The position numbers were made by a program, and so were the translations under genes. DNA of 64,000 nucleotides. It comes from Punica granatum (Eukaryota; Streptophyta; Magnoliopsida; Myrtales; Lythraceae). The first letter of the stretch is position 1. Each line of letters opens with the position of its first letter. Below are positions 1-11,782 of the stretch, piece after piece. Under the pieces are notes generated by a model. That model was not told the origin of the DNA and ran no database searches. It worked only from the letters and a program-made list of their open reading frames with translations. The stretch spans positions 10,416,001 through 10,480,000 of the forward strand of contig NC_045128.1 in the NCBI RefSeq assembly GCF_007655135.1, in the 5' to 3' direction.

Positions 1-1414
1 CATTTACTAGGTTATCCACCCTACGATACGGCGGATGGAAAAATTTCTCTTCCATTTTTTGGTTCATCGTAGTAATTTGTGTAGTAATCAATATAGAATA
101 TAACTGAAATTAACGATAAAAACTACTTATGTGTAATAACTACGAACTCTCCATTGATAGTAGATGATTCGGATTTTCCAAAAAAATTATATTAATTGTT
201 AATTTTCATATGGTACAAAATGAACATTTATCCAAATAAATCTTAATTTAATTTTGTAAGTTTATCTAATTAGAAAATGATCACAATATAATAGGACTTA
301 CCCTTCTACTTTTAAATGGACGAAATTTACTTGAAGTTCGGGTTCAAAATTCATTAAAACATCTCGTACTCATAGTCATACTCAAGCGAAAATTAGTTTC
401 AATCAGTAGGCTAATATAACCTTGTTTTTCATCGAAAAAGATAAGAACATTTGCAATGCCACATATAATTACTTAAATTAGTGAAAAATCGAAATAGACT
501 TTTTACTAATATGGGTTAATGTTAGGTAATTTGGCACTCGTTTCAGTAAGCAAAGTCTTGTGATTACGAGAAATTCACAATCTCCGCTCTTACCTAGATT
601 TAATCTTATCCATTGGACTTTTGGACATGAGGTGGTGCAAATTGGAAAAAAGTTTCTATAGTTAAACATAAATTAAGAAGTTTAAGAAAATAAAAGAAAT
701 AAAAGGAAAAAAGAAAAATTTAAGAGAACTTAAAAAAAAAGAGGGTGGATCCCGGCAAGTGGGGGAACCACCCTACTCTCCCTAATAAAGGGATGGACCG
801 GTTTTGATTTATAGTATAATAAAATAATAAAATAAAATGTATGGAAAAGTTAGGTTTGATGTATTTTAGGAAAGGCAAATTAGACATGTATAATTAAACT
901 GTTCACTCGAAGAAAAAAAGTGGGGCTTTCCAATGATAAAGTTCCTTCTAGAAGTAGGCTGTCACTAAAGAAAATAAACGCCTTCGTTTTATTCTTTTTA
1001 AACGTGAAGTATGATAATTATACTAACTAGATACAGTCTCATGCGTTGTGTAAATACTTTAGAAAATGAATAACATATAATTATTTGATATATATAATAA
1101 TTTCTCGAGATCATGTTATACTTTTTTTTTAGAAAATATTATTTTTAGTATCCATTGAAAATTTAAAAATACTTTCTAATTTTATGGAAAATATTTTAAT
1201 ATTTATTAGCTATTTGCAATGTAAATTTAATTGTTATGGTTGTATCAAATTTTAAACATATAAATACATGAATCTCTTTTTGAAAAAAAAATTAATTATC
1301 CGGCTACTCGAAAATACACTTAATTACGAGCTGAGGGTTAGCAATTGAAGCTTCCATAACGGTTATCAAATAGAGCTTCCATGTCTAATGCTTCAGCTTT
1401 TATGTTATAATAGA
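1..1414. other. AT-rich intergenic sequence
   Basis: No gene, RNA gene or recognisable element is visible. The stretch is AT-rich with many A/T homopolymers, and the only open frames are short and lack codon structure or known motifs. Confidence 0.6.
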
Positions 1415-1870
1415 TAAAAGTAATTCCACGGTTATTTTTTCCATCTATTGATCCTTAATTATCCGTTCAAGGACCATTATATCTTTACAGTTCCGAAAGT
1501 AATTTCAAATAAAACTAAATTTAGGCACTTACCCTATGTTCAATTTTATTTTCTTCCAAAGAAGCTAACTATCTAATTAAGGTGGATTAGGTTGGTAAGC
1601 AATATATCAGTTGAAACTATACAAAGGACTTTTTGTCAAAGCAGAAAGAGCGACATGGTTAAAGTGGAAAATGATGTTGAGACTTGTGGGACTTCCATGT
1701 CATGTCGCATATCCTATACCAGTCCCTCTTGTCAGTTCAATTTTTGAGAACTGATCCGACTAATTTAAATCCAAGACCACCAATAGTAGGCAAGATCCCT
1801 CCAAAATATCGACAATAAGAATAGTTATTACATTTTCCAGTCAGCACTTTAATTGGTACATTGGGCCGTT
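1415..1870 (+). repeat. Segmental duplication unit, copy 1 (partial)
   Basis: This sequence is alignable by eye with about 5145-5331 plus 8158-8380 and with 12585-12920. Shared landmarks in order are AATTCCACGGT, CCTTAATTATC, GTTAGGTTG or its variants, a GTTGAAAC block, TTGTCAAAGCAGAAAG, GTGGGACTTCCA and CACCAATAG.AGGCAAGAT. Similarity fades after about 1870. It does not resemble a known transposon family, so it is best read as one unit of an old tandem duplication of single-copy DNA. The GTTGAAACTATACA block near 1610 is uninterrupted here and serves as an empty site for the insertions in copy 2. Confidence 0.8.
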
Positions 1871-3074
1871 CGACCTCCATTGCACGAATTTTGTAAAGAA
1901 AATTTTTTATGAAATGTTAGATATTAAGACAATTATAAATATTGAATTATAGTTTATATTAATACATAGAAAACAGAAAAATTGTTCTTACAGTACATAA
2001 ATTTCATACCTACTCTAGATAATATTAATTAAAGAGCTCATAAGCAAATAATTCGTGTAAAATACTTCATAGACATTATCTCAGTTATCAATTTAATTTA
2101 TAAGAAAATAATTATAAAATCCAAAAAAAATTTCTAGCTAGTTCATTATTAAAGAAAGATTAATAATCATGTATAATTTTAACATTAAATATTCGCAATT
2201 GTCTTTTTCTCACTCATATTTAATATATTAAATTTTGTAAATTTGAATAATTTTATATAAAATGACTACTTTTTATAAGGCTAATAATAATGATGATTAT
2301 TAAATTTAATTAAGTAAAGTTTAATAGTTATTCATGTCTTTATAAATATGTATATTTATTAACTAATAAAATAACAATTGCTTATAAAATAATTAATAAT
2401 AAGTTATTAAAATTTACTAATAAAATAGCATTTTCTTATAAAATAAAAATAAATGAGTAGAATTCTTCTTTAATATTCCTTTTAGATATTGTACTTTAAT
2501 TACAATAATAATTAATATTATTCAATTTCTATATAGCATACTAATTTATTACACATTTATGATTCTCTCCCCATTTAATAGGATGGAATACAACTTTAAA
2601 CAGATATATAGATGTGTTAGATTAATTTTTAATTTTTTTGAAGACTGACAGAGGGATGTTAAAAGATATAATTGAACAAGGGAAGCTGTGATCTTTGGTA
2701 TATAATTGTTTCCCACGCAAAGCGAAATTCGGAAAACAAAAGGCAATTCCATTCCAAAGAGGAGTACTGTTTGTGGATTCAATGCTGCTTGCATGGTTTA
2801 CGTATCCAAACTTACTTGATTTGTAGGTTTGCGTTTTAGGTTTGTGGGACAGTTATAATTTTGTCTCTTAATGTCTATCTAATAATGCAGACCCTTTTGT
2901 ATTAGATATAGGTTCAACCACTTATACATACTAAGAAAACCAAAATCTCTCACATACGAGCGGATACTGAGAGTTATAACATTATATATTCATAAAAATA
3001 CTGGGTATATAAGATGATTAATTTTTTGCATTGATTATTGCCCCTTTTTCTTTCGATTTGCAACCTATTATTTG
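1871..3074. other. AT-rich intergenic sequence
   Basis: Very AT-rich DNA without a supported gene. A minus-strand open frame at 2549-2794 has no recognisable domain and low-complexity composition. Nothing else is seen. Confidence 0.55.
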
Positions 3075-3077
3075 GAA

Positions 3078-3240
3078 ATCCAAATGAACCTGACTAATCG
3101 AATTCGAGTCGGATCGATCCACTAAAAGATAAAACTCATCCATTCATGGATTTTCTCCATTCACAAGAGACTCAAACCCGAGAGTCGAGACCTTACTTAA
3201 AGAGAGCAAGCATCGGACCATCTGAACAAGAATTGAAATT
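3078..3240 (-). repeat. SINE-like repeat, family S1
   Basis: On the minus strand this matches other copies in the window (13855-14025, 17555-17728, 62312-62478) through the block GTGAATGGAGAAAAT and a GACTCGAATT block. Upstream sits a B-box-like GGGTTTGAGTCTC. The arrangement of an RNA polymerase III-like B box followed by a shared body is what tRNA-derived SINEs show. The copy is diverged and its ends are approximate. Confidence 0.55.
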
Positions 3241-5043
3241 GATGATATAATCCAGTTTATTTAAGTTTAGAATAATTTAATGGTTCAAATATTATTATGG
3301 AAATACTTTTATAATCTGAATTTATTCAGACCTCAGTAACAATGTAAAGACTTCTTGCTCCGGTAATCTTAGGTGATCACATTCACAAATTGTTGAAAAA
3401 TAGTCTGCCCACGAGATAGATTACAATACAAGAATAATTCAATGTTAATAGAAGTGCAAAAGGGTCGGAGGTGCAAGAATTTGGCAGAGGATGAAGAGGA
3501 AGATGGGAGGCAGTTTGGATTATTTTTTCTCTTTAAATTATCATTGCAGGGGTAGGTAACGACCAATGCCATTCTCTTGATTGCGCAGATCACCAAAACT
3601 ATACATTGTCACATCAAATTTGTGATTGAACAATATAATTTGTATGTTTAGGTAACTTAAATGCAAGAGTATTGATCATATGGTTACTCCATACCAAACA
3701 CATATACTCAGAAAAAAATATGATCAACTGTTTATAAGTTTTAAGTTCAAATAAGAAGTATGAATTTAAGTAGTAAAATAAAATGTTAAAAATTTTCAAG
3801 AAAATGAAGTTATTTTGCATCGTGTAACTTGCGTTTACAATTTGTTTCCAACAATCTACCTGTCAAAAAAAGACATAGAGAATGCAGTATATGTCTAAAT
3901 GTGAAAATCATTAACTTCTCGAACTATGAACCTAATAATCTTTGAATTAGTTTCCTCAAAATTATTAATGCTAAGCTCCCCAACCCAAGTGACGTTTGTC
4001 CTCGGCCCTGGTGGATGTTGAGTCCAATGCGGGTGATGGCAAATTTAAGTGCAAAGGCCTCGATAATCAACAAGTACATATTGTCAATGACGACTAAGCT
4101 ATTGCCAATAGTCAAATCAACAATCATTAGGACACTAGGTGGAGAGATTAACTTGGCGAATCCCTCTCTCTCTCTCTTTTTTAAAAATCAAAATAGTAGT
4201 GATTTGCACTATAATTATATATTATCTAGATTATTAAATTGTGATATCATTGATAATACCCAAATATGCTAATATAGACAATGCATTAATATACACTGGG
4301 TTCTGTTTGGGATAATTAACAGTTGCTAAAAGTTAGAGAAAGAAATTATAATTGGACAGTGGCTGATAAACCATCTTCTCTCCGGAAAATCTCTTGCAGG
4401 AGTAGAGGCTTAATTAAAGCACGAATCGCGATAAAATAAACTGCAAAACTCTATGAAAGAATTTGATTGGTTTTAGTATATACCTGAAAATAATCCCCAA
4501 TCTTCTATAAGTTTTGGGCATTATTTACTCCGTTTGGAAGGGGAGAGGTTGGGAGAGAGTGAGCGGAAGTGGAGTTAAATGGTAGGTGAGTGAGAATCTT
4601 CCTTCGTTAATAGTTGTCTTTTACTCTCTATATTAGCCCCAAAAGAAACTTTTTATAGGGCCGCATGCACGGCTTATTTATTAGAAATCACTCATTTTGT
4701 GATAGATCACTTTTGTATGATGTAAGATTAGTAAAATGAATCTTATTTATCTCTAATTATTAAAAAATAATCAGTAAGCTTGAATTTGATTGCTTCTAAT
4801 ATAACCAAAATATGTAAAAAGAAATTTAAAACATATATCGTTTTCATCATTTAACAGTACCGAAAAGAATATATAAAAATCAAAAGCAATAGCGAACTAT
4901 GCCCCCCCCCCCCAAAAAAAGGCGGGGAATCCTATAGACCGCCAACTATACCCTCCAGCAAACTTTTTCCCATCTTCCATTATTTCTTTTTTTTTTTGTA
5001 ATTTTTTATTTTGGAGCCAAATTCCAGGTTTGACCCGAGGGGG
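3241..5043. other. AT-rich intergenic sequence with homopolymers
   Basis: No supported gene. A C homopolymer followed by A7 lies near 4902-4920, and a CT-rich run lies near 4163-4180. A minus-strand frame at 3924-4127 faintly recalls an RNase H fold but lacks enough conserved residues to name. Confidence 0.5.
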
Positions 5044-5150
5044 AAATAAAGGTCTCTTTGTTTGAAGAAGCTTTGAGATACTATCATGCTAGTGAAGAAA
5101 ATAAAGGTCTTTTTGTTTGAAAAATATGAAATATTGCCAACCAAAAGCAA
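5044..5150 (+). repeat. Two-unit tandem duplication, period about 55 bp
   Basis: The block AAATAAAGGTCT.TTTGTTTGAA starts at 5044 and again at 5099, and the sequence that follows each copy is similar. This is a small local tandem duplication just upstream of duplication copy 2. Confidence 0.7.
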
Positions 5151-5331
5151 TTCCACGGTACGTTGACCCTTAATTATCGGTTCGGGAATGATTACATCTC
5201 GATGGTTTCCATCAGTAGTGTCCCCTTAATATTACCAAGCCCCATGTTTAATTTTTCTTTCAATTTTGGGTTCCCTCGGAGCTAATTATCTCATCCGGGT
5301 TAGGTTGTCAATCAATAAATTAGTTGAAACT

Positions 5332-5816
5332 TGTTAGGACTAAAAAATTCAAGAACAAACCATGGGTGATTCATGTGCGTCTCGCTGATGAAGAATTTGG
5401 ATCCATAGCCCAAGTTCGACCTTGAACTCTTGCACAAGAGGAGATTGAGGGTGATACCCGATTTCCCTCTCCGACGCTCAAGTTAGTGTGAACCGTGAGT
5501 ATAGGGAAAAGTAATAATTGTTGATCAACTCTAAGAACATGTAAACTGCATGTATTTATAGAGGGTTTAAAAATAGATTATGTTACCATCATGACGAGAT
5601 ATTTAGTATATTTATGTATCACATACCTCGATAAATTAGGAAGTGTATCTTGTCGTTGTAGGAAATTCCTTATAATAACTCTTGTTGGCAGGCCCTTGCT
5701 CGTGGGCCTCGCAAGAAGGTCTCGCTAGAAAGATTGGGCCTATCTTGTGAATGCACAGATTGGGCTTCGCAAGGCCTTGCTCAAGTCGCTCGGCCCCAAA
5801 ATCCTATCCCCTAACA
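5332..5816 (-). repeat. LTR of the short element (3' LTR in element orientation)
   Basis: Starts TGTTAGGAC and ends CCCCTAACA on the plus strand. It aligns throughout with 6143-6640, for example CCATGGGTGAT, CTCCAACGCTCAAGT or a variant, GCATGTATTTATAGAGGGTT and CTTGTGAATG. Many substitutions separate the LTRs, so the insertion is old. Confidence 0.9.
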
Positions 5817-5832
5817 TTGTCCCCCTACTCGG
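5817..5832 (-). other. Polypurine tract of the short LTR element
   Basis: Read on the minus strand, the bases abutting the LTR are purine-rich (GTAGGGGGACAA) and end exactly where TGTTAG begins. This is the expected plus-strand primer position and fixes the element's orientation. Confidence 0.7.
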
Positions 5833-6142
5833 GCATGTGTGACGTGGGTGGTTGAGGAAGTTATTGACACATGTCTCTTAGTGGCTCACGGAACATACCC
5901 CACCAGAAGCACACTTCAAGCACCTGCACACTGTTAGATTAGACTTTATCCAACAGCATATAGGGTCAATCAGCGAGAGGTTGTTGACTGTCGTTGCCGG
6001 AGGGCAGTTGTGCGTTAGGATTACGGACAAAGCTCCCAACACCGGGATGGTTGTGTGCGGAATTAGCCTGACTCCAAGTGAAAACCATCTCACTAAGCTG
6101 AAAAGCACTAGCCTTACGGTCCTTTCCCACTGGAGGCGATAA

Positions 6143-6640
6143 TGTTAGGACCACAAAATTCGGGTTCAAACCATGGGTGATCTGCGTGCATCTCATTGAT
6201 GAAGAAACTTGATCCATTGCCCATATTCGACCTCGAACACCAGTACAAGGGGAGATTGGGTGTGGTACCTGAATTTTCTCTCCAACGCTCAAGTCAGTGT
6301 AAGCCTTGAGTATGAGAAAAAGTAATGAATTGTTGACCAACCCTAAGAACATGTGAAATGCATGTATTTATAGAGGGTTCAAGGATATATTACATTACTA
6401 TCATAACGAGATATTCAGTATATTTTCGTATTTCATACCTCGATATATTAGAAAGTTTATCTTGTCATTGTAAGAAATTCCTTATAATAACTCTTGCTGA
6501 TAAACCCTCCCTCGTGGGCCTCACGAGAGGGCCTCGCAAGAAAGAGTGAGTCTATCTTGTGAATGTTGATTAGGCTTCGCTCGGGTTGTTCGACCTTGTG
6601 GGCCATTTAGGGTGATGAGCCCAAAATCTTATTCCCAACA
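6143..6640 (-). repeat. LTR of the short element (5' LTR in element orientation)
   Basis: Direct repeat of 5332-5816, bounded by TGTTAGG and CCCAACA and followed at once by the target duplication AAACT. The adjoining interior on the minus strand reads TTATCGCCTCC, the place where a primer-binding site is expected. I cannot assign it to a tRNA. Confidence 0.88.
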
Positions 6641-6650
6641 AAACTATTAA

Positions 6651-8155
6651 GGCCATATTTGGTTTGCAGGATTTCATAAGGAACGGAATACGCATTCCGA
6701 CGTTTGGTTCACGGGTATACGGAATAGGTATTCCGAATGGGCATCACAATCTGGAAATTCATAAGGAATTTGAAAGCTCCCATTGCATATCCGGAAATAA
6801 ATGCGAAAAGACGAAAATGCCCTAACAATTCCTCAGAAATTTCAATTCTTTGCCATCGCTTATCCCCGACATTCTGTTTTGCCCATCCCTCTGCAATTCC
6901 TCCTCAACGCCCTAACTTTCTCAAGCCCTCCTTCAACTATGATTCCTCCCTCGAAGCTACGCGCCTCAACGACTCGACTCGACTCATCGCAGCTTTGTGC
7001 CTCTCCCTGAACTAGGTACAGCCCACCTGGGAATCCCACTTCTTGTATGTGGAGAGTAGGTCAGTGAACAGGTCCTGCGTGGAATTGGGGCCAGAGAGGA
7101 GGGCCGGGTCCTAGAGAGGGGAAAAGGGACGGAGAGGGAGGGGAATTGGAGGAGGCCGGAGAAGAAGAGGGCTGGGAATGTGAGGGAGAGCATTAGGGTG
7201 ATGGTGCTGAAGTTCCGGGGCTTCAAGGGCATGGTAGAGGGGAAAAAGGAGAAGAAGGAGACGATGGAAGCTGGGGTTGGATCCTCACTTCTTCTGCTCA
7301 ATTGCTGGTTCCGTTTCCTTGTAATCTGGGCTTGAATTCCCCGGCTTTTCTCGGAGAAGATAGCATCTTGCATAGCTCAAATCCATTTCCTGGGTCTAAC
7401 CAAAGCTGAGTCATCCTCCAAGATTCCGAAATCGGGACAAGAGGCAGTGTCGGAGGCTGCCATTGGAGGAGTAGGGGTCGGGATCGGAGTGCGGAAGCTA
7501 TGAACTCTGGTTCGAGTTCCCGAAGAAGATGAACTGTTCATCTTCTCTGAGAAGAAGATGAACAGTAACTTCTTTTATTTTTATTTTTAAATTTAATATA
7601 CTATTTTAATCATTTTATTTTATGTTATTTAATATAATGAGAGAATATGTTTTTACTAAGAATTTTTTTATTAATTATTTAGATAATTATGCTTATAATT
7701 TATTAAAAAGTTATTTCTAATAATTACAATTAAAAAATAATATTATTAATTCATTATTAATAAACATTTAAATATTAATAATTTTACTATTTTTAATTAA
7801 AATAATTAATTTTATTAATAGGCACAATTTTCAGTAATTTAATTAAAATAATTTATTTTGAAAAATCATTTACTTTTAAATTATTTAAAATATTTATTTT
7901 TTATTAATTATAAAAATTATCATTAAAGTTATATATTTATCCTATAAAACTCATTAAATTTAACATAATGGGCATTTATATCTTTTCGTCCTGTTTTTGT
8001 TCTTTCCATTCCTTATTCAAGCCAACCAAACATCATAATTATAATTCCTAGTTTTGTTATTTCCTCCAACAAAAAAAAAATCATTAGAATTTTTATTATA
8101 TTCTATGTCTATTCTATTCTGTATCAATTCAATTTCAGCGAAGCAAACGTAGCTT
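6651..8155. mobile_element. Non-autonomous DNA transposon with a GC-rich core
   Basis: The ends form an imperfect inverted repeat: GGCCATATTTGGTTTGC at the left, and AAGCTACGTTTGCTTCGC as the complement of the right. A second inner pair contains GACGAAAATGCCC and GACGAAAAGATATAAATGCCC. The sequence is absent from duplication copies 1 and 3, which run straight from GTTGAAAC to TTGTCAAAG. The outer parts are AT-rich, but 6840-7560 is GC-rich and purine-biased, unlike its surroundings. That pattern suggests capture of gene-derived sequence. No transposase is visible. Superfamily is uncertain (hAT-like or Mutator-like), and no clear target duplication was found. Confidence 0.6.
6984..7373 (-). 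pseudogene. Open frame in the GC-rich core, possible captured gene fragment
   Basis: A 129-codon minus-strand frame lies in the GC-rich core of the 6651-8155 element. It is serine-, proline- and arginine-rich and includes a hydrophobic segment (LMLSLTFPALFFSGLLQF) near residues 60-77. An alternative minus frame nearby reads FTDLLSTYKKWDSQ before a stop and also looks protein-like. I do not recognise the parent gene. The base composition differs sharply from the AT-rich ends, consistent with transduplication. It could be a chance frame in GC-rich DNA. Confidence 0.3.
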
Positions 8156-8879
8156 AAGTAAAATTTGTCAAAGCAGAAAGAACGTAGTTGTTGAAAAAGA
8201 TGAGATTCGTGGGACTTCCACGGTCATTGTCCCATACCCGATACAAGTCGCCTGTCAGTTTCATCTTTTGAGGACTTGGCCAATTTAAGCCCGTAAGATG
8301 GTCACCAATAGAAGGCAAGATGCCCCCAACGTAAGTATAAGGGTAAAAATGGTTACCGCTTCCAGTTAACAATGTAGTTGATGACAGACGTATAATTAAT
8401 CATTTAATAGATTAAAGTCTAAAGATTGAACACATCTATGGTTTGACATGAGAAAACAAATGAACACAGCAATATGCTGTATATGACCCCTCGACCCCCA
8501 CCGAAATGGTACCTCCAAAGAATTATGCAACGCTATAGGTTTAGGCCCGACCGATCCTAGCAAACTGTCAAATAATTTGGAAAGATATACTTTCACTATA
8601 CACATAAGGAATAGCTCTAGGACTTGGGGTTTTCCATTGAGCACGGATATAAGGCGGAAAAGGCAAATGAATCGTGCTCGACCTAGAACTAGAATGTTTT
8701 ACATTCAATTTTCACTAGTAGAGCTTGTCTATTACTTTATTTTCGTATTTTCTTGTAGTAGATCCATAGATCTTTCTTATCCGTAAAAGCAAAAAAAAAA
8801 AGGAAAAAAAGGAAAAAATGAATAAGACAAGATAACGAGAAAAAAGATTGCTCGGCACTAGAATTAGGTGAATTACTAG

Positions 8880-9184
8880 CGCATGATTGGAGTTTTTTTT
8901 AACTCTACTCTACTTATCTTTAATTTAACAACACAATTATTACTTATTCATTTTTCTTCAAATTTTTAACCATTCAATTTAATTTTTAATACAAAATTCT
9001 CTGAACTATTCATTACTTTTTTTACAATTCAACAATATAATTATTATTTTCTTACAACTATTCATTACTTTTTTCTCACTTTTTTTTTATAATTCAACAA
9101 CACAATCATTACAACACTAAATAAATATAATTATTATAGTTAAAATAGAGTAGAGTTAAACTCCACTCCATTCCCAAACAAAGT
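8880..9184 (+). mobile_element. MITE, family A, copy 1
   Basis: The left part reads AACTCTACTCTA and the right part reads TAGAGTAGAGTT followed by CATTCCCAAACAAAG, forming terminal inverted repeats. The interior is AT-rich and non-coding. Its complement matches the element at about 45370-45665 closely (AATTGAATGGTTAAAAA, ATAATTGTGTTGTTAA). It splits duplication copy 2 between GTGAATTACTAG and GTGCGTTGCATAA, whereas copy 3 has the uninterrupted version near 13336. Exact ends and target duplication are uncertain. Confidence 0.75.
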
Positions 9185-10139
9185 CGTGCGTTGCATAAAC
9201 TTTTAAGGAAGTTGCTTCCTGGAGACATTCAAGTCTTACTAAAAATTCTAAATGTACACATATGTGATTATGTAGTTACCACATTAATATATGACCATAA
9301 ATTCCAAACTTTTGAGACGCATGAATTATGGTGATTGTCTCAATTATAATGGAGGAAGATACAAACTGCATCTGAAGACATTTATATACCCCATTGTTTA
9401 TATCCCTCTAACCCAGTTAATTAGGGTATAAATCTTTTTAACTGGATCCCCCAATTGTGGATTTAGTTTGGGCCATTCACTCACACCAGCAGTTAATTAG
9501 TTTGGGCCCTCGTGTTCTGGTATAATTATTGCTCAAATCGAAAATTCCGTTGCGGGATTCAGGTCCAAATAGTTATGTCATGTGAGGGACGTTGCTATGC
9601 CAGTCGCCTCCTTGACCCTTTTAATCCATAAAAGGAAAAAAAAAATTATTCGTCGGCCTACAACCAATAAATCACTTTAGAAATTTTTGAAATGGGAATT
9701 GAGGAGTACCACAAGAGCTTGACTTCGATCACCAGGGAGCATGGTTATCTTGTTGAGGTCTCGGTTCGGATTTTACTGGGAGATTGTGGAAAATGATTCC
9801 GATGAACGTGCAATGTGTTCCGAGTAGATAGCATACTCAAGCGGCCAAAAGAGCAGTTACATGCAGTTTAAGCTCATGAAATCCTGACTGTCATAGCTGG
9901 GAAGGATAATTTTCACCAGTTCATTGCAATCTTTCATTTTCTTTTTCTCTTGTTACCAGGCACGACAAACTCTGTCTTGTTGTGACCATAAATAAGGGAA
10001 ATCTTCTCTTCGTCATAAAATGTCTCATTTGAACCATAACTATTCAATCATCTTAATACGGGTCCGTCAGTGCACCCTATGAAAGTGTTATATGTATTTA
10101 GCCAGCCGAAATTAGGCCTTGCAAGCTTTTTTATCTTAC

Positions 10140-11585
10140 ATTTTGTAATGCCCCGTATTTTTTTTTAATAATTGTGGGCAATAAAAATATATTTGCTGCA
10201 ATTATTACATTTTATTAGGAATTTATTCTTTTTCGGCCTTTGAAGATCTATTAATTTCATTTCCAAAAATTGTGATTTTATTTCTCCTCTTTAATCCTCT
10301 TCTTATAACCGTTCTTTGGCCCTCTATTTTTTTTTTGTCGTGATTGGCCCCCTCTTTAAGTGGAGTCTTTCACTATTATTTCTGTCAAAGAAATATTGAG
10401 AACCAATACGAAGTGGAGTGGCTCAAGGCTTGTTCTTTTTAAATAAAGTTTTAAATTCGAATCTTGTGAATTATTTTACTTTTACCTAATATATTAAGGC
10501 CCTTGATAGTTAAATGAATCCCCACTTTTTTTTTTATGAATAATCTCATACTCTTTCATTTGCATTGATTAACCAACTACTACTTAATTAATCTATCTAT
10601 ATATTATATAAAGTTCAATATAGTGTAATAAATAGTGGTATAATAGTAAATATATATACGAATAGGATGAACTGATAAACGCATAAATTAAGAGTTTATA
10701 AATAAAATTAATAATAATTTTAGTATATAAACATAAATACATTTGGATGTGAAATATTTTAATTTTAATTTATCCTCACAACTTATGATAATTACAAAAT
10801 TATCCTTAAAAAATATGGCATATTTTTTACCGAATAGGAGAAATGATAATTTTGAAAAAGTTATATCACTACATCTTCTCTAATATAGTAGTAATTTATG
10901 AATTAATCATAATTCCTTATGATATTTGGATATAATGATTAGATATTATATACTATAAAAAAGGAAAAATTCATTATGAAAAATTTGAAATTTAACTAAA
11001 AATAATTAAAGTTTAATTCGGTAAATACAATTATACTTGTAGTAAAAATTATGTGTACCGCATGGGCCAAAAAAACTTAATTTTTTTTTTGTAATTCCTA
11101 ATTTTTCTATCTACCAACCCAATTACCTCACTTTTCTGGAATAACTAATTATTTTTCATAATCTCTATAAATTACAATCTAATCCTTTTTATTATCGTAC
11201 AAATCATAAGGTTCCCATCACATTCACGGTGTCAGTTCTTGTAATTTTTTTTGTCAAATGAAGCACCTTTTATTTTATTTTATTTTCTTTCTTAGGTTCA
11301 TTTTTTTTTTATAAAAATCAACCTCATTGCTTTGGCTAAAAAGAGTTTTTTTTTTAAAGGAGGCTGATGAATCTAATACATACAAATAAAAATATAAATA
11401 AAAAGAAACAATATCAAAATTTAAAAAGTCTGCTAACACTTGGATCCTCAAATTTATAGCGTGGCAGGTCCTCAAAATAATTATGCCACAAATTTAATCC
11501 TCGAATTTAGCCAACATTTGAGTCCCTGAAAGGGTTTTCCATGAGAATATTGGAAAAAAAAATCATTAAACTTGAAGTGCGGTAC
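10140..11585. other. AT-rich intergenic sequence
   Basis: No supported gene. A possible weak SINE remnant lies near 10410-10480 (a GTGGCTCAAGGC block followed by AATTCGAATCTTG). The rest is AT-rich without structure I can interpret. Confidence 0.5.
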
Positions 11586-11782
11586 ATGCATATTAGACCG
11601 TGCTATGCACAGAAAATTTCATTTATAAGGGACGCCTATGAGCATAATATAATAAAATAGAAATCTTAATATATAATAAAATGGTACGAATAATCCCACT
11701 GCGTATCGAATTTAGAACATTTTGGTTTACGGGTGAGAGCATGCGTCACTACACTAACCCTCTTTGACATGCACGGATAATT
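11586..11782 (-). repeat. SINE-like repeat, family S2
   Basis: Shares the plus-strand order of the other minus-oriented S2 copies: AATAAAAT..AAATC, then CCCACTG.GTATCGAATTTAGAAC, then a tRNA-like tail ending CTCTTTGACA. On the minus strand the ATTCGATAC block is a degenerate B box. Old and diverged. Confidence 0.5.

Larger units (their letters stand above)
5332..6640 (-). mobile_element. Short non-autonomous LTR retrotransposon
   Basis: Two direct LTRs (5332-5816 and 6143-6640) begin TGTTAGGAC and end CTAACA or CCAACA. They enclose only 326 bp of internal sequence. A perfect 5-bp target duplication AAACT lies at 5327-5331 and 6641-6645. Orientation is minus: next to the left LTR the minus strand reads GAGTAGGGGGACAA, a polypurine tract, directly before TGTTAG. 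The short interior has no gag or pol domain. The size is larger than a typical TRIM but the architecture is the same. It inserted into duplication copy 2, because copies 1 and 3 are uninterrupted at the matching GTTGAAAC block. Confidence 0.9.
5145..10135 (+). repeat. Segmental duplication unit, copy 2 (interrupted)
   Basis: The host sequence at 5145-5331 continues at about 8158 after two insertions, then runs to about 10135 around a MITE at 8880-9184. It aligns with copy 3 (12585-14450) through landmarks such as TTGTCAAAGCAGAAAG, GTAGTTGATGACAGACG, CCCCTCGAC, AGTTTGGGCCATTCA and AGCCAGCCGAAATTAGGC.TTGCAAGC near 10110 and 14440. The 8600-8700 part has no counterpart in copy 3. No conserved coding frame is shared between copies, so the function of the duplicated DNA is unknown. 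Confidence 0.8.

Noticed and set aside
3924..4127. Minus-strand frame with a possible RNase H-like segment (LLIIEAFALKFAITRIGL)
   Set aside because: Resemblance is limited to a few residues, catalytic positions are not identifiable and no RT lies nearby.
8577..8786. Plus-strand frame suggestive of organelle DNA insertion
   Set aside because: The sequence between 8600 and 8700 is unique to duplication copy 2, but I could not match it to a plastid or mitochondrial gene with confidence.
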